A DNA stretch of 64,000 nt from Actinostola sp. cb2023 (taxonomy: Eukaryota > Cnidaria > Anthozoa > Actiniaria > Actinostolidae): the NCBI GenBank assembly GCA_033675265.1, contig JAUJYZ010000320.1, positions 1 to 64,000 of the forward strand. Reading direction: 5' to 3'. Positions 44,735 through 64,000 of the stretch are shown piece after piece (positions within the stretch are counted from its first letter, which is position 1; each line of letters begins with the position of its first letter). The notes under the pieces were generated by a model. That model was not told the DNA's origin. It worked only from the letters and a program-made list of their open reading frames with translations, and made no database searches. The translations under genes and the position numbers were made by a program.

Positions 44735-45196
44735 GGGTCCAAATGTAAATTTACTTCAAACCTGTGGCAAAACTAGATTCTAGGATAAAACAATCAATTG
44801 AACCTCAGGTATGACAGGGGTCCGTACCCCTCCCCCCTGAATCCACCACTGTAGGATATCTTGTGTTAAAACACCTTCATGAACCCAGGCCCTGGGGTAC
44901 AGTATATCCCAGGAATTATCCAAAGGATGGCACTATCCACTCTTTGTATTAGCCTCCTATGCAGATGTTTCTGGTGGTTCTATTCGCTGGACATCTTGGT
45001 TTGTACCTTTGTACAATAAATATTAGCATGAAAACGATGTCACACGTGTAAACTATCAGTGAAAACAATGAATTTACCAAGATGGCCTCTGTGTGAGTGA
45101 AGCGAATTCCGTTCCCACATGACAACCACCGAAACCGTCTGCATCAGAGGCTACTCTTTATACAACTGTAACATAACAATGAATGAAGATAAGTTA
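44352..45196. other. Gene-free stretch downstream of CSTF2
   Basis: Holds one dispersed TTCTCC/GGAGAA repeat (44446-44556) and a G run of more than 30 (44701-44733). It faces the CSTF2 stop codon, so part is probably its 3' UTR; I saw no clear poly(A) signal. Confidence 0.5.
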
Positions 45197-45384
45197 TCAT
45201 GATCTTCCAATCTGTTCCTTTAGCATCATGATACTCTGTCTTTGTTCTTCTGGTAGTAGAGCGATTTGTTGGTCAGTAAGACTGAGTACTTGCATGATAA
45301 GAGCAGCCTGGAATAACAAATAAATTATGTTGTTATTAACGAAGAAGTTTAAAAATCATTATCATCATCATCATCATTGATTAA

Positions 45385-45418
<34 letters not shown>

Positions 45419-48400
45419 ACATCTCTTCCAGTCACTGGAACTACTTCTGAAAGAGTTTGTCCCCAGCCCTGGCCATCCTCATATTTTCTCCCTTCCCAGA
45501 GTAGCCCTTGGATTTCCGAAGATTGGTCATAATTTTGATCACCACCAAAATGATTACCATTATATTGTCATCGTCATCATCAACAACAACAACAACAACT
45601 GATAATACTGGGTATATGTACACTTCACGTTTATATGCAGCTATTCATAATCACGTGTAAGTAAAGCTCCTCCTGATTTCTTTTCAAACTATCATCATTC
45701 TCATCATCATCATCATTTATCATCAGCACTGACCCATACATGTATGAATGAATAATTAGTAAATATACATGTACTGTACCATATGCACAGTCACTAGTAA
45801 CTATCCCACTAAGGAAAACAAGTTATTTATTCATCACATTGAATAAAGAAGTACTGTAAGTACTAACCTTCTCCTGGTCTTGCGCAGATATCTCACCAGA
45901 AGATGCAGGCACATTTGGGGCACTAGAAACAGGGGGCCCACCAGGACCACCGGGTCCAGCAGGACCACTGGGTCCAGCAGGACCCCCAGGTCCACCTGGC
46001 CCAGGGGGTCGAATCTGTCCAGGTGGACCTCCACTAGGACCATTTGGTCCCCTTGGGGGTCCACCTTGAGGGGAGCCCCATTGATGCTGTGGCGAGTGTT
46101 CTGGACCTGGTCCTGGACCTGGTCCTGGTCCTGGACCTGGACCTGGTCCTGGACCTTTGTGGAATCGTTCTGGGGGCCCTCTGTCAGCTCTGGGGTCACG
46201 TGGATCTCTGGGTCCACCTGGACTTGGTCCACCATAGCGCTGGTCAGGTGGGGGACCACCTCTTGGGTCTCGTATGTCTCTGTGTTCCATAGGAGGGCCT
46301 CTTCTTTCATCTGAAATGATGAAACGTATACTATTACATCCATGTATGTATATTCATATTAAAATGAAAGATACTCTGATAAAAAGAATGGGATAACTAG
46401 CATCTTCTGCAAAGTCAAAAACTATTCACTGGGTTGGTTTCTTGAGAATTTATTCTTATTTTTTCTTTCTACAAACCTCTTGGGTCCATTCTTGGTGGCT
46501 CCCGTGATCTAGGATCTCTTGGATCAAAGCCTCTCATTTCTCTATTTTCACCAAAACCTCTATCAGGATGTCCTCTGAATTCAGGACCTGAGAAACACAT
46601 AATATACATGCATGTAATTGTACTACAATCAGTCACAACAGAATTACCATACCGTAAATCTTCCATTAAAGTGCCTATGAAACGAAAATGTCGATCCTTG
46701 TTTTATTGTACATTATTGTTGTTTGGTCTTTCTCTGAACATTTGCTGTATTTAAATGTCGACTTTGAGTGTGCGAACATTTTCTTTTCGCGGTTCGAAAA
46801 TTATCATTTTCAACCAAAATGTGCGACAAGAGACTGGGCTCATGACAATGGATCGGTGACGTCAAGAGGTTGTTCATGCCTTTGTTTGCACAACTCCTGA
46901 CGTCACATTTCTATAGTTTGACCGAGCGGGAATTGTCGCACTTTGAAACCCAAAATGCCCAACTTCGAGCGCGAAATAAAAATTGTTCCTGAAGCTCAAT
47001 TCACTTTTTATTAACGTCATGTAAACAAGCAAATACTAAACTATCGTAGTAGCAAATAAAAACGGAGTCTGTTTTTTCGTTTCATAGGCACTTTAAGCAC
47101 CCCCCTCAAATAAGTGCCTCCTAAGTTGATAATAAAGTTTACGAAATATGGTAAGAGAATCTGAGTGTTTGGTTTAGGAAATTAAATAAGCGCCCCTCTC
47201 TATTAGTGCCCCTCTTCTAATAAGTGCCCCCCTAAGAACTCCGAAATTTAATAAGCACCCAGGGCGCTTAATAGAATATTTATGGTATACTCTAACTAGA
47301 CGATCAATAATACTGCTATTTATTTGAAGGGATGAATGAAGTTATTTTTGAAATGTCATTATCAATATGATCTGGCATCATCATCATCATCAATTATTAT
47401 TATCGTCATCAACACTGTTATCATCATCATTATCATCAGCATGCCATCATTGTAATCATCACTTTTAATTTTTTATCATGGTCACTACCTGCCTCCCTTT
47501 CCCTCAATGTGGGACAATCAGAGAGATCTCTCCTACAGAGGAGGAGGTCAGCAGTAACTCTACATAGCAAACACAAGATATGCACCCTTGTTATTGAAAT
47601 TAACAGTATTACAGTATCAAATAATTAAACATAACTTCTTACCTCTGTCATGTGGCGGTATGCCACGCCCATGGGGAGGGCCATCAGGTGGACCATGGAA
47701 GTCCCTGTGATTAGGACCAACAGGAGGACCTCTTTCATGCAAGTCAGGGGCCATGCTGTGACCTCTAATATCAGTCCCACCTCTCTGATCTGGACCTAAT
47801 GAATACGTAGAAGCAGTATGACCAATATAGTGCAACCTATTGTTTTTTTTTGTTTTTTTGTTTTGTTTTTTTTTCTTGTTTTTTTTTGTTGCCAGGGAAA
47901 CTGGTTGTTATGATACACAGTCACTAAACCAGGTGTTCACTAGAGACACAAGCCTGACACAAGTGTACGCAAGCACAAGAAATATACAAATTTGGATCCT
48001 TGTGTTTCTGCTTGAGCCTGAGGCCTATTTTGTTACAGTGATGTAGATGTACATATGAAAGAGTTCATACCTGGTCCCCACTGGTCAGGTGGTCCACGCA
48101 TTTCATGTGGTGGTGGTCGTCTACCCATATCAGGGCCTGGTCCTGGGAAGGGTCCTGGGTGTCCTTGTTGTGCGGGTCCAGGGCCACCACCCATGGATCC
48201 TTGGGGTCCAGAGGGCTGCTGCTGAGGTGGTTGTCCACCTGGCTGTATTGGAGGTGCTGCTTCATTAGGCTTATGAAGAATACTCTGTCATGTATAATAG
48301 ATAAATAAATAGAGATAATATTTAATACATATATATATACAAGTTATCATTGGTCAAAATCGACCAAGTGATGCAATAGTGTCAATCTGCCAAGGGCAAC

Positions 48401-51400
48401 CATCAGAGCATATTTCAACATATTTTGCAAAGGAGAATTTTATTAGTAATGTAGTTCGTAAGGTTTCTTCAAGCGTAAAAAGACTCAGAAAAAATACTGA
48501 GCCCAGACGGGATTTGAACCTGTGACCTCCTGGATACTAGTCAGGCGCTCTAACCACTGAGCCACTGGGAATGCTTGAAGAAACCTTACGAACTACATTA
48601 CTAACAATTACAAAGCGACAAATTACCATACGAGAATTTTATTGTTGAATAATAAAGACAATAGAGTATAATAACTTATTTGTTTCTCTGTCAAACTATA
48701 ATTCAGAACATCCAACTTCCTGGAGCAAATATCACAGCATAAACACGTAGGCCCTCAATGGATGGCACAGTCACTGCATGACACAAACCATAGTAATGAA
48801 CTATGGTAGTACAGTAATGTAGTTCGTAAGGTTTCATCAAGCGTAAAAAGACTCAGAAAAAATGCCGAGCCCATACAGGAATTGAACCAGTGACAAATTA
48901 CTTGATATCATACCGTAACTATTTCCCACTCATACAAAAATGACTATATTACTACATTGTACTGTACCTGTGCAATAACTGGGTCCACAATTTTCATCAC
49001 AACCTGTGCCTGGAGCAAGGCGTAGGCCAACTGCGGGTTCTGCAACAGCATCTGTCTCGCCTCTTCTGGGTTATTTTGGATGCAAATCTGTTATTAATAA
49101 ATCATTATAATGAGCTACATGTATTTCAGGAAAGCAACTCCTCATGGATGAGATGGTACAATGGATGAGATGATATAATGTACTAGTCCATTGCAGGTTC
49201 CTTTTTCCTCCCCAAGAGGCTATAAGACAGCTTAGATATATCTTATCAAGTCATACTGTCATCATTTCTTTGCTGTACATGCATACACTACCTTCATTTG
49301 TTTCATCAATTCAAACATTTGTTCAGGTGGGAGACTTGCAACAGCTTGGGTGATGGCCTCTGGGGCTTCAGAGGGCGGGACAGCAGGACCATGAGGGCTG
49401 GCCTCAGGACGTGTAACTGCTTCTATACCTAAGGATGACATAATAATTGATATTAGACACGGACATTAAAACAGTGACATGTGCATGGAAGTACAATACA
49501 ATACAATACAATAACTTTATTTATACACGATTAAAATTAAAGCTGAAAAGCTTTGTGTTGATCATTAGCTTGCTTTTATCACATGGTCTAGATGAAATTC
49601 CAGATGATTTGGAGTTTTTTTGAGCCGTTGATCCTTCATTGTAATAGACAGTGACAACTTTGTCTAGACCAAGTTAAAGAACAGATCAAGACAACACTCA
49701 AAGGTTTTTTAAAATAGCATTTATTTCAGTATTTTCAAAAAAACTCCACTTTTAATGTCACATACAAACTCTTAGGGTGCGTTCGATTGACATTATTCCA
49801 GAATAGGAATAATTCCAGATTCTGGGGCAGACGGATGATGTCATTATTCCGGAATATTCCAAGCATTCTGCTATGATGAGCAGAATGTTTGGAATATATT
49901 CCACTTATTCCGTAATCGGAACAGGCTCAATTGAACGGACATTCCGTATTATTCCAAGTATTCCTATTCCGGAATAAGGTCAATCGAATGCACCCTTAGT
50001 AAAACCACTAGAGAAACACAGCTTGGGCTACCTGTGCCTCAACTGTATATTGTACACATGTACCTTTCATCTCTTCTTTGTTCTTTTCTGATGCAGCACT
50101 ATCAACTCTGAGTGCTCTTCCATTCAGTTCATAACCATTCAGGTTACGCATAGCACTAAGTGCAGTTTCTTGGTCCTTGTACTCACAAAAGCCATAACCT
50201 TTGGCTTTACCAGTCTCACGATCAAATACCAACCTGGAGAAATTGAAGGTTATTCACAGTTTTGACTAATGAAAATTACAAGATAACATCATGTTCCTCA
50301 ATAAAGAATTCTTGTAAAGCACGATCATGTGCCGGCAGCCATGTTGGACAGCTAAAAGATTACCTTTCCCCTGAGGAATTTATTTATTTTTTCATGTAAA
50401 AGGATTTTATTGTTTGTGCGAACCCTCTATTGCTGGTTAGCAATACACGTCACGGCGGCCATCTTGGTTGAACTTCAACAAAAGATTGCTCATTAGTGTC
50501 TATTGTTTGTTCAACCAACATGGCCGCCGTGTCTTTATCTCTTGATTCTCAAGGGATTGATTGCAAGCCAAGAATACAGTCAACAGTCTCTAAGCCCAAC
50601 ATCTTGGGCACCAATATTTGATGTATCCAGCTTAAAGAGCAATTATATTAATTTATAGTAAAACAGTGCTACAGGAACCAAACAAATGTATGTATGTCTG
50701 TCTTAGATGCATGGGTGTCTGTCTTAGATGCATGGGTGTCTGTCTTAGATGCATGGGTGTCTGTCTTAGATGCATGGGTGTCTGTCTTAGATGCATGGGT
50801 GTCTGCCTAGAGAGAGTTGACTGTAGGCAGAAACAAACCTGAAGCTGACAACTGGTCCAACAACCGAGAATATTTCTTTAAGCTGCTCCTCTGATGCTTC
50901 ATAGGGAATATTTCCAACTTCAGAAAAGAAAATATATATATATTTATGCCAACATAAGAGTTCACCAATGATCAGCACTTTGCGCTGTGATTGGCTAAAT
51001 AGATGTCATTGATTCCATACTGTGCTGCATATTTTCCCACTCACTACAAAAACAACTCTATAATGAGTGATAACAACCAGAGACAGATCCAGGGGGTGGG
51101 GGCAGGGCATTACAACCCCTCCCCCATGGGTATTTACATGTACTGATGTTTTTGTCAGTCTGTCTGTCCATCTCCTTCTCTCTCACAAAGCTAAAAACCT
51201 GGATCCATTTAATCTTTCAAGATCATAATCATTCATGATTATCACATCAAAACAATCTACATTTGTATTGTTTAAACGCTACGGATCATGGTCGCTAGAG
51301 GGGGACAAAACAGCAACAACACAAAGGATTTCCCAAATAAATGTATTTTACAGACCATCTGAAAGTGATAAAAGTCACCAAACACAATAAATATTGTGGG

Positions 51401-53466
51401 AAAAGTGTTGATGAACATAATATCTGGAAACTAGCCAATTTGAAATCAAGCGAACCTCAGAGCAGATTTAGTTCAAATTTCTATTGTTCTTCATGATTCT
51501 GTCCCCCTCATAAACAAGCCACTATGTCATAATGATATAGGGTAATTCCTAATGTCAGTCATGAGATCTTACAGTACTCAGAATAGATTCTATATTTGTG
51601 GCTACATGTACTGTACATTGTGTACTAGTAAATCTACAAAACCAGTGTTAGGGATGTACATGTTATGTCATACATGTAGTCCCCATTATTGGTTCCCAAA
51701 TACAAAGCATTCCTCATTAGCTTCTCTCGTTGGTTCACCCAACATAGTGGCTACATCTTTGCTATTTATTTCTCAAGGTATTTTCTGTCATATGGTTGTA
51801 TGCACACATAGAATACTCAGTACCTTTCAGAAAGAACATGAACACTGATAGATTTTATACGGCTTCTTTTATACTGGACGTGTCATTTGAAACTAGCTAC
51901 ATGTACCTTGACTGAGACCATAATATTATCCATGCTGAGAGTGAGACAACTTAACAACAACTTTATTGTTGATACACTAGTGTTGGTCAGCATGAGAATA
52001 AACATCATGCTTAGCCATTCTAAAGACTCTCCGTTGCTCCAGTAGCTACTCCAGTACTGAGTATGCACTATAGCAGACTACAGCTTGACTACAGCACTCA
52101 GCAACTTTAGAAACGAGTAAAGGACTGGGAACGAGTTTTAAGAATTAATCTAATTAAAAAATGAACCCCATCACAAGAAAGAGCACATCAGAATTAATAA
52201 GTTTTAGGAGTTTGATAAGGTTTGGAGAAGCAGCAACTGAACTGCAGACATTTAAAAACAGCAAAATTTACAAAGAAATGTATGCATGGTTACTCGGGAC
52301 ATTTAGCGTCCCTACTGAACATATATAAGCTTACATTTCTTTGTAATTTTTGCGATCTTTCGAAGCTGTTACTCGTTCAATATCTAACAAAACCTTCTGA
52401 TATGCTCTTTCTTGTGATGGGGTTCATTTTTTAACAAGACGCTCAATGAGCGTACACTCGGGCTTATGACAAGGACAATGTCAGTTGCGTGAGGAGAGAC
52501 CTGACAATGACTGACAGTTGCGTACATGTATGTACATACATGTATGTGTCGAGTTCATTTGATTTGCCTTTGACTTTGAGTTCATTTGATTACCTTTTGA
52601 CTTTGAGTTCAATTGATTTGATTTTGATGAGTTCGTGTAAAGGCCCCCTCTCTAGCTTCAGATCCCGAAACGTCGAGTTTGGAATCGAGTTCGAGTTCGG
52701 GTTCGAGTTACGGTTCGAACGTCGAATAAAACAAGGACATCTTCTTCAATACAATATCATTTCTCTGACGTCATGACAATCAGTGACAGTTGAGTGACGA
52801 GGGAGACTATGAGTCGGATGAGTACGAACATGATACGTCTTGAGGTTGCATAGGTCAGATGGTTCCGATAACGCCCTCGCGTTACGACAGTCAGGCAGCA
52901 AGCAAAGCGATATTAGCTATCTAAACAAAATCTACTGAAAAATCAAACCCTTGCTCTCTAGCTTCAGAGACATAATACGAAGCTGCTCAGTAACGGATTA
53001 TTAACGACATGTTGCTTTCAAAACTAAGATTCATAATCTACTTGAGTCCTGTGTCTCCTTTATCTTTTCAAATCTGCGGAGTAATCTTGAAACTCCGGAT
53101 ACGATTAAATACGTCGCATACTCGTCATTTTGGAGCCGAACAAAACTACTACTACTACTACTACCGAAATCCGCATTTTCTAACTCGGGCGGCCTGCGGC
53201 CTGGGCCCGAGTAATTAGATTAATTCTCAAAATTCGTTCCCAGTCCTTTACTCGTTTCTAAAGTGGCTAATAAAATGTACATGTGTACCGGCATTTTTGA
53301 AATGATTATTGAAGTATTTATGCTATATCAAGGCTTATAATTTTCTGAATGTTTAGATAATGTATAATCTAGGTTATAACGTACCAAATACAGATCGTAG
53401 TGATCTATCTGCAGCACCACTCGACTGTTTTTGTGGGTTCACACTTTCAAGCAAGGCAGTCGCCAT
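45197..53466 (-). CDS. CSTF2: Cleavage stimulation factor subunit 2 (CstF-64), complete, 10 exons
   Basis: RNA-binding subunit of CstF, which reads the GU-rich downstream element in pre-mRNA 3' end cleavage and polyadenylation. Coding exons in gene order: 53466-53385, 50917-50839, 50233-50064, 49428-49292, 49087-48968, 48284-48071, 47795-47643, 46587-46477, 46310-45868 and 45307-45197. All are GT-AG and in phase; 539 aa (human 577). The N-terminal RRM (about residues 24-105) has RNP2 VFVGNI and RNP1 KGYGFCEY. The hinge follows, with [13 protein letters not shown] and [20 protein letters not shown]. Residues about 200-500 are Pro/Gly-rich with a (GP)n run and collagen-like [10 protein letters not shown] stretches. 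The vertebrate MEARA/G pentapeptide repeat is absent. The C-terminal helical domain [20 protein letters not shown] (Pcf11-binding) is intact. Introns carry many foldbacks. Confidence 0.96.
46667..47095. mobile_element. TAAAGTGCCTATGAAACGAA foldback, 429 bp
   Basis: Ends TAAAGTGCCTATGAAACGAA and TTCGTTTCATAGGCACTTTA. CSTF2 intron 8. Adjacent 47095-47290 is a C-rich relic of the TACCGTAAATGCTCG family (GCGCTTAATAGAATATTTATGGTA end). Confidence 0.9.
48443..48604. mobile_element. Inverted-repeat element enclosing a tRNA-like Pol III unit
   Basis: TTAGTAATGTAGTTCGTAAG and CTTACGAACTACATTACTAA form ends of about 31 bp. On the minus strand the inside has CAGTGGCTCAGTGGTTAGAG (A box) and GGTTCAAATCCCG (B box), like a tRNA gene or SINE head, then a TTTTTT-containing tail. 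A related, one-ended copy lies at about 48810-48895. CSTF2 intron 5. Confidence 0.82.
49775..49995. mobile_element. PIF/Harbinger-like miniature element
   Basis: Ends GGGTGCGTTCGATTGAC and GTCAATCGAATGCACCC, flanked by TTA on both sides (49772-49774 and 49996-49998). GGGTGCGTTCGATTG ends with a TTA duplication are typical of Harbinger MITEs. The inside is rich in ATTCC/GGAAT. Confidence 0.92.
50449..50534. repeat. GGCGGCCATCTTGGTTGAAC hairpin
   Basis: CACGGCGGCCATCTTGGTTG and CAACCAACATGGCCGCCGTG pair around about 40 bp. CSTF2 intron 2; probably the core of a larger miniature element. Confidence 0.75.
50697..50808. repeat. 21-bp minisatellite
   Basis: Five units of GTCTGTCTTAGATGCATGGGT just after CSTF2 exon 2. 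Confidence 0.93.
52150..52436. mobile_element. Foldback element in CSTF2 intron 1
   Basis: ATTAAAAAATGAACCCCATC and GATGGGGTTCATTTTTTAAC at the ends, with AGAAAGAGCACATCAGA and its inverse following. The adjoining 52436-52875 is shared with 7137-7450. Confidence 0.85.
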
Positions 53467-53525
53467 CTTGGATTAATGTGTTCTATCCCAAGATGCATCG
53501 GTGGATACTAACACAGGAAACCCAA

Positions 53526-56119
<2,594 letters not shown>

Positions 56120-56449
56120 ACTTGTACGATAACAATATAATGATGAACTGAATGGCTAAGATAACAATGAACTAGTTTCAAAACTTTTTTTTCCTGGAAT
56201 ATTTTTGTTGTATTTGCTGGAATTATTTGGAGTTGCAATAAAGTTTAAGTAAAGCTGAAATATTGTTGTTAGTAGAACTTTTAGTTCCTAGATCTACCAA
56301 TAAATTACAAACGTGCAATGGTTTGTACTAATTAGTACTAAATAGAAGAAATCAAGCAATATATGAGTATCACTATTTAGTACTAAATAGTACTATTTAT
56401 GCTGCATGGTTGTACTCGTGGTGTTTTTATTTTAGCACAAAATATAATA
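56120..56449. other. Polyubiquitin 3' region
   Basis: 3' UTR with AATAAA at 56237-56242, then AT-rich sequence with TTAGTACTAA-type near-repeats at 56325-56400. No gene. Confidence 0.55.
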
Positions 56450-56607
56450 CAGGGCCGTACATAACCCAAAATTCAAGGGGGGGGGGGGGGCAGTACGTAT
56501 TTGATAGCAACAAATAACTAAAAATAGTACAGTTCTCAGTACTTTTTGGTATATTTTTTGCCTTGCTATGGGGGGCAAATGCTGCCCCTGTGCTGTGTAC
56601 GACCCTG
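56450..56607. mobile_element. CAGGGCCGTACA miniature element, copy 2
   Basis: Starts CAGGGCCGTACATAACCC and ends GTACGACCCTG, with TAATA on both sides. Contains a G run and AGTACTGAGAACTGTAC-type inner sequence in reverse orientation to the copy at 1109-1299. Confidence 0.85.
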
Positions 56608-56784
56608 TAATAGTCAAATGGCAAAAAAAGAATACAACATTGGGATCCCAACATTGAGATATATTTCAAAGGTTTAGTCAAATCACTGACCACTAAAGAA
56701 CACCAATTTACTGTTTTCCACTTCTGTGGCACTGGCTCAATTATACAGAAAATATTTATTGATATGATTGGAGCATACTTATAT

Positions 56785-56929
56785 TTTGAGCAGAAAATTG
56801 ATGACGACTAGATTTATTTCTCGATGTTTCAATGCCTTCAAGCATCATTCTCAAGAGTGATAGTATAAGCAATAGAAACGTCGAGAAATAAATCTAGAAA
56901 TCTAGTCGTCATCAATTTTCTGCTCAAAG
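56785..56929. mobile_element. Foldback element, about 145 bp
   Basis: TTTGAGCAGAAAATTGATGA and TCATCAATTTTCTGCTCAAA with CGACTAGATTTATTTCTCGA arms. Confidence 0.9.
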
Positions 56930-57478
56930 TCTGCAAAACCAAATGTTTAATTCATACTTATATTGTATCTATAAAGGAGTTCCCAAGGGGATTTTTGACA
57001 ACTATTTACAATATATCTAAGCAAGAATTATTAAGTTCAAATTATTGCATTCAAGCACTAGTGAAGTGGCCAATACTGGAGGTTTCACAGTGGTGCACTT
57101 GAGCAAAAAAAAAGGTTAAGTTGTATTTTGGTTCTTTCCCTGATGGCTAGCGCTGTTTTCTAGTAAGAGCAGGGGCATAGACAGGGGGGTCCCAGGGTGC
57201 CTTCCTCTGGGTCTACTCTTTAAATTTATGTTTTCGAGGAGGACAGGGGGGGATTTTGTAATGAACGATATGGAGTGTGATCCCCCAATGGAAAATCCTG
57301 GCAATGCCTCTGAAGAGTTATGCCATAGCAATATTGTATTTTGCTTCTTTTCCTGTCACTGTTTTCTACACTGTTTTCGATTAATAAAACAGCTTTAATA
57401 ATATTTGTACAATTTATCTTGATTATTTACAAAATGGAAATTTGGGGCCCCCCTGCCCATTTCCAGACAATATAATAA
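56930..57478. other. Spacer before taxilin
   Basis: No exon seen. GGGG/CCCC-rich relics of miniature elements near 57170-57300. Confidence 0.5.
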
Positions 57479-57492
57479 TTGGGCTCCCTGTG
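57479..57492 (+). promoter_or_regulatory. 14-bp promoter-type element before taxilin
   Basis: TTGGGCTCCCTGTG, sense orientation, ends 120 bp before the ATG. It is one of five such placements in this window. Confidence 0.55.
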
Positions 57493-57611
57493 TTCGTCCT
57501 CGTTCCCAACTCCAAACGCGTATTCCTGGGGCCGAGTACTCCAATCCCGCAGTCGGTTGTCATTCCAGTCACAAATCGAAGCTTCGATCAACGAACTAAA
57601 ACTCTTCCAAA

Positions 57612-64000
<6,389 letters not shown>

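Noticed and set aside
45834..46343. Alternative minus-strand 169-codon frame
   Set aside because: Shifted reading of CSTF2 exon 9; the splice-compatible frame is the Pro/Gly-rich one.

Overview
The window is nuclear DNA of an invertebrate animal. It carries spliced metazoan genes with GT-AG introns, TTAA-, TTA- and 8-9 bp-duplicating miniature transposons, tRNA-derived SINE-like pieces and many satellites. Intron positions and protein lengths are close to those of vertebrate orthologues, which suggests a slowly evolving marine invertebrate. Repeat style (the SINE tail near 26150, the CAGGGCCGTAC elements) makes a cnidarian-like genome my best guess, but this is weak inference. Nothing bacterial, viral or plasmid-like was seen.

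Layout. 1-4990: satellites and miniature transposons, no gene seen. 5019-10870 (+): complete RPS4 (6 coding exons, 263 aa). 11716-25538 (+): a gene of unknown function whose first intron (about 11.6 kb) holds three tandem 4.07 kb units. Each unit carries an identical 80-codon ORF starting MGCAAS, preceded by RFX X-box-like sites. 25900-33279 (-): complete UTP11 (9 exons, 254 aa, with one probable homopolymer error). 33776-37328 (+): complete NUP43 (7 exons, 379 aa), divergent from UTP11 across about 500 bp. 37813-42274 (+): complete MATCAP/KIAA0895-type tubulin tyrosine carboxypeptidase (4 exons, 430 aa) with a perfect X-box upstream. 42845-43425: a 19-bp minisatellite. 45197-53466 (-): complete CSTF2 (10 exons, 539 aa). 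54518-56119 (+): polyubiquitin with seven units. 57612-window end (+): the 5' part of a taxilin gene (6 exons), running into a 38-bp minisatellite of at least 1.7 kb.

The conserved genes are housekeeping: ribosome structure (RPS4), small-subunit processing (UTP11), nuclear pore (NUP43), mRNA 3' end formation (CSTF2), ubiquitin supply and vesicle traffic (taxilin). Two loci look cilium-linked through X-boxes (MATCAP and the MGCAAS units). The most unusual signal is a 14-bp element, TTGGGNTYCCTGTG or close variants. It lies in the same sense orientation 46-188 bp before the start codons of UTP11, NUP43, MATCAP, CSTF2 and taxilin. It is also repeated six times in a symmetrical array inside an hAT-like foldback element. 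Almost every larger intron carries at least one foldback element, and at least ten families can be separated by eye. All coordinates, exon joins and phases were worked out by hand from the sequence; no database search was made.
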